A stretch of DNA of 53,406 nt from positions 1-53,406 of the forward strand of contig SVFL01000018.1 in the NCBI GenBank assembly GCA_015056885.1. The letters run 5' to 3'. Shown here piece after piece: positions 26,544-34,995 of this stretch; position 1 is the first letter of the stretch, and each line of letters starts with the position of its first letter. A program made the position numbers and the translations under genes. The notes beneath the pieces are model-generated. The model was not told the origin of the DNA, did not search any database, and worked only from the letters and a program-made list of their open reading frames with translations. This DNA is from Lachnospiraceae bacterium. Lineage in GTDB: Bacteria > Bacillota > Clostridia > Lachnospirales > Lachnospiraceae.

Positions 26544-27245
26544 ATGAACAGAATAGAATTTATGAGGCAGCTCGAACGTCTTTTGCAAAATATTCCGGAG
26601 GCAGAACGGGCAGAAGCATTGCAGTATTATAATGATTATTTCGATGATGCAGGAGTGGAGAGTGAGAAGGAAGTAATTGATGCCTTGGGTAATCCTGCTA
26701 AAGTAGCTGAGAATATTAAACGTGATTTATATGGGGATGAAGCTGTACAGAGCAGTGTCAAGCATCCTCCTATGAAATATCAGGATATTTCCAATACACA
26801 ACAACAGAAAGAGAAGAAAAAAGTGGAGGGAGGACTGTTCGCTCATATAGGTGCATGGTATGAGGGGTTGCCGGACTGGGGACAGGTATTGGCGATTGTT
26901 GGACTTGTTTTGCTTTCACCTGCGATTTTGGGAATTGCATCCGGTCTTATTGGAACACTGATTAGTATTGTGGTGGCATGGTTTTCACTGATTCTTGGCT
27001 TCGGTGTGGCATCCCTTGTGTTACTTGCAATTTTATTTGCATTGGTGATTGCCGGAATTGCATGTATTGCAGAAGCGCCCTTTGGTGCATTGGCTCTGGC
27101 CGGAGCCGGATTATTATGCGGTGGAATCGGACTTTTGCTTCTGATGCTCACAGTGGCGATGATTGGAATTGTAACCCCGGCTATTTTCCGCGGTATTGTC
27201 AGCTTGTGCCGTAAGATTTTTGGCAAGAAGGAGGTAACAGCATGA
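26544..27245 (+). CDS. HAAS/DUF1700 domain membrane protein
   Basis: This 233-residue protein has an N-terminal HAAS/DUF1700 helical domain: 'FMRQLERLLQNIPEAERAEALQYYNDYFDDAG', then 'VIDALGNPAKVAENIKRDLYG'. A charged linker follows, then four closely packed hydrophobic helices (about 110-215). HAAS domains are typical partners of PadR regulators and are thought to sense or transmit envelope signals. I start at ATG 26544, with AAAGGAA eight bases before; an in-frame ATG at 26520 inside padR adds eight residues and lacks a site. The 3' end overlaps the next ATG by four bases (ATGA), so translation is coupled. Confidence 0.88.
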   Translation: MNRIEFMRQLERLLQNIPEAERAEALQYYNDYFDDAGVESEKEVIDALGNPAKVAENIKRDLYGDEAVQSSVKHPPMKYQDISNTQQQKEKKKVEGGLFAHIGAWYEGLPDWGQVLAIVGLVLLSPAILGIASGLIGTLISIVVAWFSLILGFGVASLVLLAILFALVIAGIACIAEAPFGALALAGAGLLCGGIGLLLLMLTVAMIGIVTPAIFRGIVSLCRKIFGKKEVTA

Positions 27246-28126
27246 AAAAGTTTATGAAGACTTGCGGAATATTCGCGGCCGCAATGTTTGTTATAGGACT
27301 GGTGATGGTTATGATTGCAGGCGCAGTCAAGGGACCGGAAGTGCTTGGAGCAATAGGGGATTACATGGAGCAATTAGACAGTGGTGTGCGCTTTAATCTA
27401 CAATCAGATATGGGGTTTGAGAGCGATGTGCCGGTATTGGTAGGAACCTCTCAAAAAAGTTTTGCAGCAACAGAAGTTCGGAAATTAGATGCAGAAGTTG
27501 GTGCATGTCAGCTGACGATTCTGCCTTCAGAAGACCAAAATATCTATGTACATACAGAAGGTGTGGGGAATTTTCAATGCTACACAGAAGATGGAACCCT
27601 TTGCTTAAAAGGAAGCAGTACCGGCAGTATTGGAGCTGATTTGTCCAAGGAAGAGGATGGTATTGATTTGAATTTACAACTTTCTGCTTGTAATATTACA
27701 TTATACGTTCCTTTAGATTTCTATTTTGAAGAAGCGAAAATATCTCTTGGAGCAGGAGCAGTGTCCGGCAGTTGTCCTTGGAAGGTCGGTGAACTTGAAT
27801 TAGAGTTGGCGGCAGGTGAAATCACTCTTTCTAATGTAGAATCAGCAACTATGAATGCAGAAGTTGGTGCCGGAGTATTGGACTATGAAGGATGCATTTC
27901 TAAAGAAGCGAATGTGGAATGCGGTATGGGTGAGGTTTTAGTTAAACTGGATGATGCACAGACGGATTATAACTATGATGTGGAGGTCGCAGCAGGAGAT
28001 GTAACGATTGGCAGCGAATCTTTCAGCGGCATAGCCGGTGAGCGTAAAATTGACAATAATGCTGCTAAGAAAATTGATATCGAATGTGCGATGGGAAGTG
28101 TAGAAGTAACTTTTACAGACAAATAA
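27242..28126 (+). CDS. DUF4097 (adhesin-like beta-helix) family protein
   Basis: This 294-residue protein has one N-terminal membrane helix (about 8-30) and an extracytoplasmic DUF4097 domain made of short repeated beta-strands. The repeats are alternating runs such as 'KLDAEVGACQLTILPSED', 'AKISLGAGAVSG', 'LELELAAGEITLSNVESA', 'MNAEVGAGVLDY' and 'ANVECGMGEVLV', spaced at about 20 residues as in a beta-solenoid. It is the last gene of the PadR operon and overlaps the HAAS gene by four bases. Related proteins function in cell-envelope stress sensing in Firmicutes; no enzyme motif is present. The transcript ends at a strong terminator just after the stop. Confidence 0.85.
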   Translation: MKKFMKTCGIFAAAMFVIGLVMVMIAGAVKGPEVLGAIGDYMEQLDSGVRFNLQSDMGFESDVPVLVGTSQKSFAATEVRKLDAEVGACQLTILPSEDQNIYVHTEGVGNFQCYTEDGTLCLKGSSTGSIGADLSKEEDGIDLNLQLSACNITLYVPLDFYFEEAKISLGAGAVSGSCPWKVGELELELAAGEITLSNVESATMNAEVGAGVLDYEGCISKEANVECGMGEVLVKLDDAQTDYNYDVEVAAGDVTIGSESFSGIAGERKIDNNAAKKIDIECAMGSVEVTFTDK

Positions 28127-28127
28127 T

Positions 28128-28170
28128 AAAATCTCAAGCTGTTTCATTTTGGTAAACAGCTTGAGATTTT
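28128..28170. terminator. Bidirectional terminator
   Basis: A perfect 17-bp stem pairs 28128-28144 (AAAATCTCAAGCTGTTT) with 28154-28170 (AAACAGCTTGAGATTTT), flanked by A and T runs. It sits between the DUF4097 gene and the converging ECF S-component gene. Confidence 0.92.
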
Positions 28171-28674
28171 TTATTGTTCCAAAAAGCGATCATGAAAATT
28201 CATTTTATCCAATGCTTTTCCAAGAAGGATAAATACGATGCTGCTGAGCAGGGACTGGATAACATTTCCGGGAATACCGGCAAGGGGAGATGTAAAATTT
28301 CCGGTAATCAGTCCCTCATAGAGATAATAGCCACCTACACAGAGCAGCCAGGTGGGAATGAGTCCCATGATGTTTCGCAGGCAGACAATCTTAGAGGTTT
28401 TGCTTGATAGACATACTACCGTGGCAACTTTTATAAGAACAGACCCGGGTGCCCAGAGGGCATATCCTGTGAGACAGTCAGCTAAAAGTGCACCCAATCC
28501 GCCTACAGAAATGGCGTATGGCAGTGGCAGTATGCAGGCTGCCAGGTAGATGAAGGCATCTCCCATATGCACATATCCGGTATGTACAGGGATGTGCAAA
28601 TAGGCTGTAAATACAAAAACAATAGCGGCGAAAACTCCGGCCATAGACATATATTTTACGCTGTTTTTCTTCAT
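28171..28674 (-). CDS. ECF transporter S component (TIGR04002-like), probable vitamin B6 uptake
   Basis: This 167-residue protein has five to six membrane helices and the look of a substrate-binding S component of energy-coupling factor transporters: an N-terminal 'MSMAGVFAAIVFVFTAYL', then 'GYVHMGDAFIYLAACILP', then 'GGLGALLADCLTGYALWAP'. It would work with a shared EcfA/A'/T module encoded elsewhere. The gene directly follows the pyridoxal/pyridoxamine kinase gene on the same strand (21-base gap), so a B6 vitamer is the likely cargo, though this rests on context only. I start at ATG 28674, ten bases after GGAGAG; a TTG at 28683 is too close to that site. Confidence 0.82.
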   Translation of the reverse strand: MKKNSVKYMSMAGVFAAIVFVFTAYLHIPVHTGYVHMGDAFIYLAACILPLPYAISVGGLGALLADCLTGYALWAPGSVLIKVATVVCLSSKTSKIVCLRNIMGLIPTWLLCVGGYYLYEGLITGNFTSPLAGIPGNVIQSLLSSIVFILLGKALDKMNFHDRFLEQ

Positions 28675-28695
28675 GATAATCAACTCTCCATTTCA

Positions 28696-29520
28696 TCAAA
28701 TTTCTTTCAAAAAATCTTCAAAACAAATTCCATCCTGTTCCGGCAAATTTAACTCCGTAGTGCGGCGAAGTGCCTTGGCAATGAAGGAAGAAGCATGATG
28801 AACCGAATCTGTAAAAGAAACACCATTAACTGCGTCTGCTGCAATAATCGAGGAGAACACATCACCGGTTCCGGCGCGGCATGGTCCCACTTTGTGCTCC
28901 AGAATACGAATGGGGTCTTTCCCGGCTTCATATACAAAGTTTTCCAGATTATCTCCACGCTCCAGACCGGAAATGACGATTTTTTGCGGGCCCATTTGAC
29001 TCAGAGTTTCGCATATTTGGGTCAACTCCTGTTTGCTCATGTCGGAATGATATGGCGTGTTGGTCAGGATGCATGCCTCTGTGAGGTTAGGGGTCAGGAT
29101 ATCCGCGTAGCACACTAATTCCGTCATCTGCTTTGCCAGTTTCGTTGAGTAGGTGGGATAGAGTGCGCCGTCGTCACCCATCACCGGATCGATTACAATA
29201 ATGGTCGCAGGTGATTTGAAACGTTCAAAAAACTTTTTGACAATACTAATTTGTTCATGAGAACCTAAAAATCCGCTGAGAATACCATTGAATTCCAAAT
29301 TCAGCTTGGCCCATTCTTCAATATAAGCATCCATGTGTTGCGTAAAATCAGTGTAATAAAAGCTGTGGTAGCCGGTATGATTGGAAAAAATGGAAGTTGG
29401 CAGTGGACAGCAATGTATTTTTAATGCAGATATAATTGGTAAAGAGACCGTTATGGAACATCGTCCAAAACCGGTGAAATCATTGATGATAGCTATTTTT
29501 TTCTGACGGTTGTGTGGCAT
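28696..29520 (-). CDS. Pyridoxamine/pyridoxal kinase (PdxY/PdxK family)
   Basis: This 274-residue ribokinase-fold enzyme phosphorylates B6 vitamers to make pyridoxal phosphate. Motifs are the N-terminal 'IINDFTGFGRCSITVSLPIIS', 'ILSGFLGSHEQI', 'VIDPVMGDDGALYPTYS', 'LTPNLTEACILTN', and the C-terminal 'VGPCRAGTGDVFSSIIAA', whose GTGD contains the catalytic base. The ATG at 29520 (residues MPHNRQKK) is preceded by AGGAGG at nine bases; sequence further upstream reads into the divergent gene and is not family-like. It is probably co-transcribed with the ECF S component downstream. Confidence 0.9.
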   Translation of the reverse strand: MPHNRQKKIAIINDFTGFGRCSITVSLPIISALKIHCCPLPTSIFSNHTGYHSFYYTDFTQHMDAYIEEWAKLNLEFNGILSGFLGSHEQISIVKKFFERFKSPATIIVIDPVMGDDGALYPTYSTKLAKQMTELVCYADILTPNLTEACILTNTPYHSDMSKQELTQICETLSQMGPQKIVISGLERGDNLENFVYEAGKDPIRILEHKVGPCRAGTGDVFSSIIAADAVNGVSFTDSVHHASSFIAKALRRTTELNLPEQDGICFEDFLKEI

Positions 29521-29629
29521 ATCAACAGCCTCCTTGCATATAAAAACGATAGACACAGTGTATAGCAAAAGTGGATTGGCAAAAAGAGCCAGAATGAGTT
29601 TTTTAAACCAGTCCAGTTGTGGGCATTGC

Positions 29630-29658
29630 TTTACACTGTTTTTTTCTTATGATACAAT
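29630..29658 (+). promoter_or_regulatory. Promoter of the PTPS-related membrane protein gene
   Basis: TTTACA (29630-29635) and TACAAT (29653-29658) are spaced by 17 bases, 53 bases before the chosen start at 29711. This supports that start over earlier in-frame codons. Confidence 0.75.
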
Positions 29659-29710
29659 ATATAAAACATTTTGGAAGAAAAAATTCCTGCAAGCGGCGAG
29701 GGAGAATGGA

Positions 29711-31996
29711 ATGTGCCTGCAAAGAATACATGAGATGAAATTATGGAAGAAAAAATACATATGGATCTACATGGCAGTAGTGTTGCTTTTGTTGGCAGGT
29801 TGTCTTGTTTTGTGTCTGCAATCCAGAGAGAGCATGTCTTATCAGGGAATGCATACCTTTGAACATGGACAGGCAACAGATGTAGTTGTTTATGAAAATA
29901 TATCGCTCAATCCGGGTGTGTATCGCATTGGTCTGCAATATGATACAGATAAGGATTATGCAGGCTTGTGCAATGTATTGTTGAAAACAGATAATCCCAG
30001 AGCCCTTTTTACCAACGGAGAACATCTTTATGCAGGACTGGGCTCTACAGGCTATCAGCTTTGGCTGTTTGAAGCTACAGATGATTTGCAGATTCTGGTT
30101 TCCTATGGGGGAGAGGGAAGTCTGTCTACCAAAGATTTAGTAATTGCCAACACCGGTCAGCTTTGGACCATGATTGCGATGTTGGTTATGTGTTTGGCTC
30201 TGGCCGGGATGGTTTTTGTTGTTTATATAGAGTATGACAAGTGCTACAAGGTATCCCGAAGAACCAAGGAGGTAATTGTTTTTTTGGCGCTTATTACGGT
30301 AGTTGCTTCTTGGGCACAGTTTCGCAATTCTCTTTTGAGTGGTGCGGATTTGACCTATCATTTGCAGCGTATTGAAGGTGTCAAGGATGCTCTTTCCACA
30401 GGACAGTTCCCTGTACGAATAGAGCCGAAGTGGCTGTACAATCATGGCTATGCAGATGCTATTTTTTACTGCAATACTTTTTTGTACCTGCCGGCATTCT
30501 TTAGACTGGCCGGATTTACCGTGACGATTTCTTATAATATATTTTGTATTGCCTTGAATCTGGCTACGGCGTGGATTGCATGGTATGTGTTTGACAGGAT
30601 TTTTAGGGATTATCGTATCGGACTTATGTGTAGTGCGTTGTATACATTGTCCTTTATTCGTATCTATAAGCTTGTTATAGTAGGGGCTGTGGGAGAGGGA
30701 AGTGCAATTACGTTTCTTCCTCTGATTTTTTATGGTTTGTATCGTATATTCGCGGAAGACGTCAAGTCTGAAACCTATAAAACAGCATGGCTTCCTGTGG
30801 CATTTGGATATGCAGGGGTAATACAATGCCATGTGCTGACTTGTGAGATTACGGCATTTTTGACGATTCTGGTTTGCCTGGTATGCATTCGCAAGGTGTT
30901 AAAAAGGCAGGTGTTTATGGCGCTGGCAAAGGGGGCTCTGGGGGCAGCAGGTTTAAGCCTTTGGTATCTGGTACCTTTTTTGGATTATTATTTGACACAA
31001 AATATGCATATTCGTCATGTGGCGGGCAGAACCATTCAGGAGAGAGGGCTATATCCGGCGCAGCTGTTGCTGAATTCCTGGAGCGATAACATACAGATTT
31101 GGCTGGTGGAGAAGGGATTGGAACATGTGGAGGCAGGCTGTGTTGGCACCCTGTTTTTGGTAGCAGTAGCGGTATTTGTTGTGCTTTGGATGTGTGGCTG
31201 TTTGCGCAATCTGCAGAAGTCTTTGCAGACAACCGGTAAGCTGTCGGTGGTATTGGCATGTGTTTTGATGCTGATGTCTCTGAGAGTTTTTCCCTGGGAC
31301 AGAATTCAGGCGAGTCATGGAGTGGCAGCATCTTTGGTGAGTAGTCTGCAATTTCCCAATCGTTTTCTGGGCTGGGCTACGGTGTTTTTATGCATGGTAT
31401 TTGGAGTATGTATCTATACGTTCTGTAATTATCGGAGGAACATTGCATACATAATAGGAACAGGCGTGACGGTGCTCAGCGTGGTGACCGGTTCTGTTTA
31501 TCTTCTTCATCATACTTTGCAGAGTCAGGATAGTTTCATGCTGCATAATGAGGAGAGTATGGGATGTGGTTATATCTCCGGAGCTGAATATCTGGTAGAG
31601 GGAACAAACCAGTCGCTATTGACCTTTGCGGGTCCGGTTCCGGGTGATGGTGTGAGTGTTGATAATTATGTAAAAAATGGTTTAAAAGCAAGCCTGTATT
31701 GCATCAATGAAGGCGTAGCGGAATCCTACGTGGAGCTGCCGATTTTGCTTTATAAGGGGTATCGGGCCTATGGCGTGAATAATAGTGAGTTAACCATACA
31801 GGATGGCAGCAATCATCTGGTTCGTGTAATAGTGCCCGGCAGCTATGAGGGGGAGATATCTGTTCAATTTGAGAGTCCCTGGTATTGGCGGGTGGCAGAG
31901 CTGATAACCGTAATTGCTCTGGTGGCAGTGGTGGCAGATGTGCTTCGTACTCGTAAATTCACACCGCATGATGCCACAAAAACGTTAGCTGCATAA
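29711..31996 (+). CDS. PTPS-related (YfhO/GT-C-like) integral membrane protein
   Basis: This 761-residue protein has a first helix at about 15-35, an outer domain of about 110 residues, then about a dozen helices and a C-terminal outer domain (about 620-725) before a last helix. The stretch 'DLTYHLQRIEGVKDALSTGQ' followed by 'PKWLYNHGYADAIFYCNTFLYLP' is the signature of the so-called 6-pyruvoyl-tetrahydropterin-synthase-related membrane family. Despite that name, its members resemble GT-C glycosyltransferases of the YfhO type. I use ATG 29711 (GAGGGAG just before, promoter at 29630); in-frame codons back to 29510 lie upstream of the promoter and overlap the kinase gene. The methyltransferase gene follows after 11 bases. 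Confidence 0.78.
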   Translation: MCLQRIHEMKLWKKKYIWIYMAVVLLLLAGCLVLCLQSRESMSYQGMHTFEHGQATDVVVYENISLNPGVYRIGLQYDTDKDYAGLCNVLLKTDNPRALFTNGEHLYAGLGSTGYQLWLFEATDDLQILVSYGGEGSLSTKDLVIANTGQLWTMIAMLVMCLALAGMVFVVYIEYDKCYKVSRRTKEVIVFLALITVVASWAQFRNSLLSGADLTYHLQRIEGVKDALSTGQFPVRIEPKWLYNHGYADAIFYCNTFLYLPAFFRLAGFTVTISYNIFCIALNLATAWIAWYVFDRIFRDYRIGLMCSALYTLSFIRIYKLVIVGAVGEGSAITFLPLIFYGLYRIFAEDVKSETYKTAWLPVAFGYAGVIQCHVLTCEITAFLTILVCLVCIRKVLKRQVFMALAKGALGAAGLSLWYLVPFLDYYLTQNMHIRHVAGRTIQERGLYPAQLLLNSWSDNIQIWLVEKGLEHVEAGCVGTLFLVAVAVFVVLWMCGCLRNLQKSLQTTGKLSVVLACVLMLMSLRVFPWDRIQASHGVAASLVSSLQFPNRFLGWATVFLCMVFGVCIYTFCNYRRNIAYIIGTGVTVLSVVTGSVYLLHHTLQSQDSFMLHNEESMGCGYISGAEYLVEGTNQSLLTFAGPVPGDGVSVDNYVKNGLKASLYCINEGVAESYVELPILLYKGYRAYGVNNSELTIQDGSNHLVRVIVPGSYEGEISVQFESPWYWRVAELITVIALVAVVADVLRTRKFTPHDATKTLAA

Positions 31997-32007
31997 GGGA
32001 GAGTATT

Positions 32008-32604
32008 ATGACAGATATGTCAGAGTATCAGTGGGACCGGAAATTAAAAATAACTACAGTAGGGCGTGAGGATTCTCATGAGGATATGTATCATTATCCT
32101 TATGAGCCCACGCCCTATTCGGTGTTGGAAAGACTTGCAGAAAGCGACTATCTTCATAAGGACAGTTATGTAGTGGATTATGGCTGTGGTAAGGGAAGAG
32201 TGGAATTTTTTCTAAATCACAGACTGGGCTGTCGTGTTACAGGGGTGGAATTTGATGAGGATATTTACCGTACTGCCCTGTGCAATCAGAAAAACTACAC
32301 CCGCAAGGGGGCAGTAGAAATTCTTCATATCAGTGCAGAAAATTATATTGTGCAGGATGCGGACAGTTTTTACTTCTTCAATCCCTTTTCTGTGGAAATC
32401 CTGCGTTCCGTCATTGGTAAAATCATGGATTCCTATTACGGCAATCCTCGTCCCATGCGGCTTTTCTTCTACTACCCCAACGAAGAATACATAGCCTACC
32501 TGATGACATGCCCGGAGCTTATGTTTGTGGACGAAATCGACTGCAGAGACCTGTTTCCCGGTGACAACGCCAGAGAAAGGATACTTATTTTTGAGGTTGA
32601 ATAA
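32008..32604 (+). CDS. Class I SAM-dependent methyltransferase
   Basis: This 198-residue soluble protein has a Rossmann-type methyltransferase core. Motif I is 'VVDYGCGKGRVEFFL' (about residues 54-68), followed by the acidic motif 'VTGVEFDEDIY' and later 'DSFYFFNPF', which fits motif IV. The C-terminus 'MRLFFYYPNEEYIAYL' is a normal beta strand followed by a helix. The substrate cannot be told. It lies 11 bases after the PTPS-related gene with GGGAGAG before its ATG, so the two form an operon. It could methylate a small molecule or surface sugar handled by that membrane protein. Confidence 0.83.
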   Translation: MTDMSEYQWDRKLKITTVGREDSHEDMYHYPYEPTPYSVLERLAESDYLHKDSYVVDYGCGKGRVEFFLNHRLGCRVTGVEFDEDIYRTALCNQKNYTRKGAVEILHISAENYIVQDADSFYFFNPFSVEILRSVIGKIMDSYYGNPRPMRLFFYYPNEEYIAYLMTCPELMFVDEIDCRDLFPGDNARERILIFEVE

Positions 32605-32635
32605 TTCCAATATATAAATTGGAATGAAAAAAATA

Positions 32636-32664
32636 TTGTAATTGAAAATAGAGTTTTGTATAAT
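32636..32664 (+). promoter_or_regulatory. nagB promoter
   Basis: TTGTAA (32636-32641) and a perfect TATAAT (32659-32664) are spaced by 17 bases. The spacer ends in GAGTTTTG and is nearly identical to that of a second promoter at 34877-34905. Confidence 0.8.
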
Positions 32665-32711
32665 ATCCTAGTAAAAATAATTTAGCGAATCCCAAAGGAG
32701 GATACTGCAAG

Positions 32712-33452
32712 ATGATTAAATTTGTAATGACCAAGGACTATGATGACATGAGCAGAAAAGCTGCCAACGTAATCAGCGCACAGATGGTGATGAAGCCCAA
32801 TTCCGTGCTGGGTCTGGCTACCGGCTCTACTCCTATCGGCACCTACAAGTGTCTGGCAGAGCGTTGCGCACAGGGCGATTTGGACTTTTCTGCCATCACA
32901 AGTGTAAATCTTGATGAATATAGAGGCCTGCCTCATGAGAATGACCAGAGCTATTATTACTTTATGAACGAGAATCTGTTCAGCAAGGTAAATATTGATG
33001 TAAATAATACATATGTGCCCGACGGCACCATTGCTGATGCTGAGGAGGCATGCAGCAAGTACGAGGAGATTATTGCAGCTACCGGTGGTGTGGATTTGCA
33101 GCTTTTGGGCCTGGGTCATAACGGACATATCGGTTTTAATGAGCCCGATGAGGTGTTCCCCAAGCTGACCCACTGTGTAGACCTTACTGAGTCTACCATT
33201 CAGGCAAATGCAAGATTTTTCGCATCCAAGGAAGAGGTTCCCACTCAGGCATACACCATGGGTATCCAGACCATTATGAACGCCAAGAAGATTCTGGTGG
33301 TTGTAAGCGGCGCCGATAAGGCAGCAATCGTTAAGAAGGCTTTCCTGGGAGAGGTTACCCCTCAGGTACCCGCATCTATTTTGCAGTTGCATGCAGATGT
33401 TACTGTTGTGGGTGATGAGGCTGCATTTGCAGAGATTAAAGATTTGATTTAA
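32712..33452 (+). CDS. nagB: Glucosamine-6-phosphate deaminase
   Basis: This 246-residue enzyme converts glucosamine-6-phosphate to fructose-6-phosphate and ammonia, linking amino-sugar use to glycolysis. Family motifs are clear: 'LGLATGSTPIGTYK' (phosphate loop), 'VNLDEYRGLPHENDQSYYYFM' (contains the catalytic aspartate), 'LLGLGHNGHIGFNEP' (the active-site histidine lies here), and 'AYTMGIQTIMNAKKI'. The length is normal. It has its own promoter, AAAGGAGG before the ATG, and a strong terminator after it, so it is a single-gene unit. Codon use is biased toward highly expressed forms compared with its neighbours. Confidence 0.97.
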   Translation: MIKFVMTKDYDDMSRKAANVISAQMVMKPNSVLGLATGSTPIGTYKCLAERCAQGDLDFSAITSVNLDEYRGLPHENDQSYYYFMNENLFSKVNIDVNNTYVPDGTIADAEEACSKYEEIIAATGGVDLQLLGLGHNGHIGFNEPDEVFPKLTHCVDLTESTIQANARFFASKEEVPTQAYTMGIQTIMNAKKILVVVSGADKAAIVKKAFLGEVTPQVPASILQLHADVTVVGDEAAFAEIKDLI

Positions 33453-33472
33453 TTAGATTGGGATGAATGAAA

Positions 33473-33513
33473 AATGGAGCGCAAGGGATGATTTGCTTGC
33501 GCTCCATTACATT
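33473..33513 (+). terminator. Rho-independent terminator after nagB
   Basis: A 13-bp perfect stem pairs AATGGAGCGCAAG (33473-33485) with CTTGCGCTCCATT (33496-33508), followed by ACATTTT. It may also serve the converging minus-strand gene. Confidence 0.88.
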
Positions 33514-33537
33514 TTAGCAATGATATAAAATTTCTTT

Positions 33538-34746
33538 TCATGTGGCGTTTGCCCAATAGCTATTTTTCCATTCGTCCACACTGGTTTTATCCAGCAGATA
33601 GTATCTCCAGATTTCTGTGGAGGCCTTGGATTCTTCTGTACAATCCCATGTGATATGATTGCTGCTGCCGTCCCAATGACTTGGCAATTCTACCAGTCCC
33701 TGTTCTTGATAATCATAGCTGAATTTATACAGTTTCGGATAAAAAGTTTCGTTTTCTAATAATCGCTCATCAAATTCCACTAAAATGGTTGCTTCTGTAC
33801 AGCCCTGAGGAAGCCGGAAGGTAAAGGCTCTGTCAACATATCCCACCATGGTTTCCTCATTCAGCATGAGCATGGAGTAGTTAATAAAGGCATCGGACAA
33901 CATTTCTTTGTAGTAAGGAGCCGCTACATTCAGTGTCACATTACTTCGTGTACTTTCATCTGTGTCTGTTATCTGAAAGACGGCATCTGCCACCAAAGGG
34001 TCTGTTCCCAATTCAAATTCGATATAATCCGGTGCACCGTCATGGTCGCTGTCGCCTCTGGAGGGCTCATAAACCTGCATACTGAATGCTGCAATACGTA
34101 GGGTGAGGAGCAAGCAGATAACACCGAGAAGCACACATTGAGAGGTGCTTCTGTAACTATGATTTTTCCTGTAGCATGCTTCGAATTCTACAAGATTCAG
34201 GAAAGGAAATTTCGGAATGGTATTATGAGGGGCAGAACCGCCGTATATGCCCGCTTTTTTCTCTTCCTTTGTCATGATTCTGTCCATAGTCTGAAAACCG
34301 GTGACATAACAATGCTTTCCCAAAATATATAGTTCGCATCTGGTATCGTATAAGTAATTTAATAAATCATATCGGTAGTAGGGGGTTATATATTCCTTGC
34401 CATTATTGCAGTTTATAGCCAACCGGCACTTCCACTCGCTGCCGCTCAAGAATGCCCGGTGCCAATACACCTTGGTAATCTGACCGGTATAGCAGATACC
34501 TGATTCCACAATATGTCTTCCCAGCCACCCAAAGTAAAGATTTATTCCAAAAGAGATGAGTGTAGCAAATATTAGGAAATAGAACCATACTATTGTTTTC
34601 TGGCGAATAATGTACTCAAAACTGTATGCCGGATAGAGCGAATGTGTTGCGACCATTACTATTAATGAAAAAACACATAATGTGCTAAGAAATACAGATA
34701 TCCAAATCAGGCGTTCTCTGTAGGGGCGCAGATATTTTGGTTGCAT
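33538..34746 (-). CDS. Membrane protein with DUF3592-like and calcium-binding (TSP3-type) segments
   Basis: This 402-residue protein is not confidently assigned. It has two N-terminal helices (about 12-35 and 50-72). A cytoplasmic beta-rich part follows ('YTGQITKVYWHRAF...', about 80-155), reminiscent of DUF3592 proteins. A third helix lies near 205-225, then a large outer domain. Just after that helix comes 'DSDHDGAPDYIEFELGTDP', a thrombospondin-type-3-like calcium-binding motif. The C-terminal 150 residues are beta-rich, with charged and aromatic patches suggesting a surface adhesion or structural domain. I start at ATG 34746, eight bases after AGGAGA; the longer frame upstream lacks a site. 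It is a single minus-strand gene between nagB and the HD-GYP operon. Confidence 0.68.
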   Translation of the reverse strand: MQPKYLRPYRERLIWISVFLSTLCVFSLIVMVATHSLYPAYSFEYIIRQKTIVWFYFLIFATLISFGINLYFGWLGRHIVESGICYTGQITKVYWHRAFLSGSEWKCRLAINCNNGKEYITPYYRYDLLNYLYDTRCELYILGKHCYVTGFQTMDRIMTKEEKKAGIYGGSAPHNTIPKFPFLNLVEFEACYRKNHSYRSTSQCVLLGVICLLLTLRIAAFSMQVYEPSRGDSDHDGAPDYIEFELGTDPLVADAVFQITDTDESTRSNVTLNVAAPYYKEMLSDAFINYSMLMLNEETMVGYVDRAFTFRLPQGCTEATILVEFDERLLENETFYPKLYKFSYDYQEQGLVELPSHWDGSSNHITWDCTEESKASTEIWRYYLLDKTSVDEWKNSYWANAT

Positions 34747-34876
34747 ATATAGTCTCCTGTTTAATATGGTAAAATTTATAGATGTATGAGTATTTTTATA
34801 ATGAATTATACCATGAAACATTAGAGGGAGTACAACAATTATTACAAAATGTAAATGGTGTATTGCCGAGAATATA

Positions 34877-34905
34877 TTGTAATTAAAATACGAGTTTTGT
34901 ATAAT
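34877..34905 (+). promoter_or_regulatory. Promoter of the small membrane protein / HD-GYP operon
   Basis: TTGTAA (34877-34882) and TATAAT (34900-34905) are spaced by 17 bases. Box sequences and spacer closely match the nagB promoter, including the ATAT before the -35 and GAGTTTTG before the -10. Confidence 0.75.
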
Positions 34906-34995
34906 TGTGTAAAGTGTTTTAGGGAGCGGGCTGATATAAGAGGTTGGTATAAGAGGCGTGGGGAGAATCGGGCAGGGACTCAAGGCAGGAGGGTT

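Noticed and set aside
29510..29710. N-terminal extension of the PTPS-related membrane protein
   Set aside because: The in-frame extension overlaps the divergent kinase gene and lies across the proposed promoter at 29630-29658; the ATG at 29711 has a good ribosome binding site.
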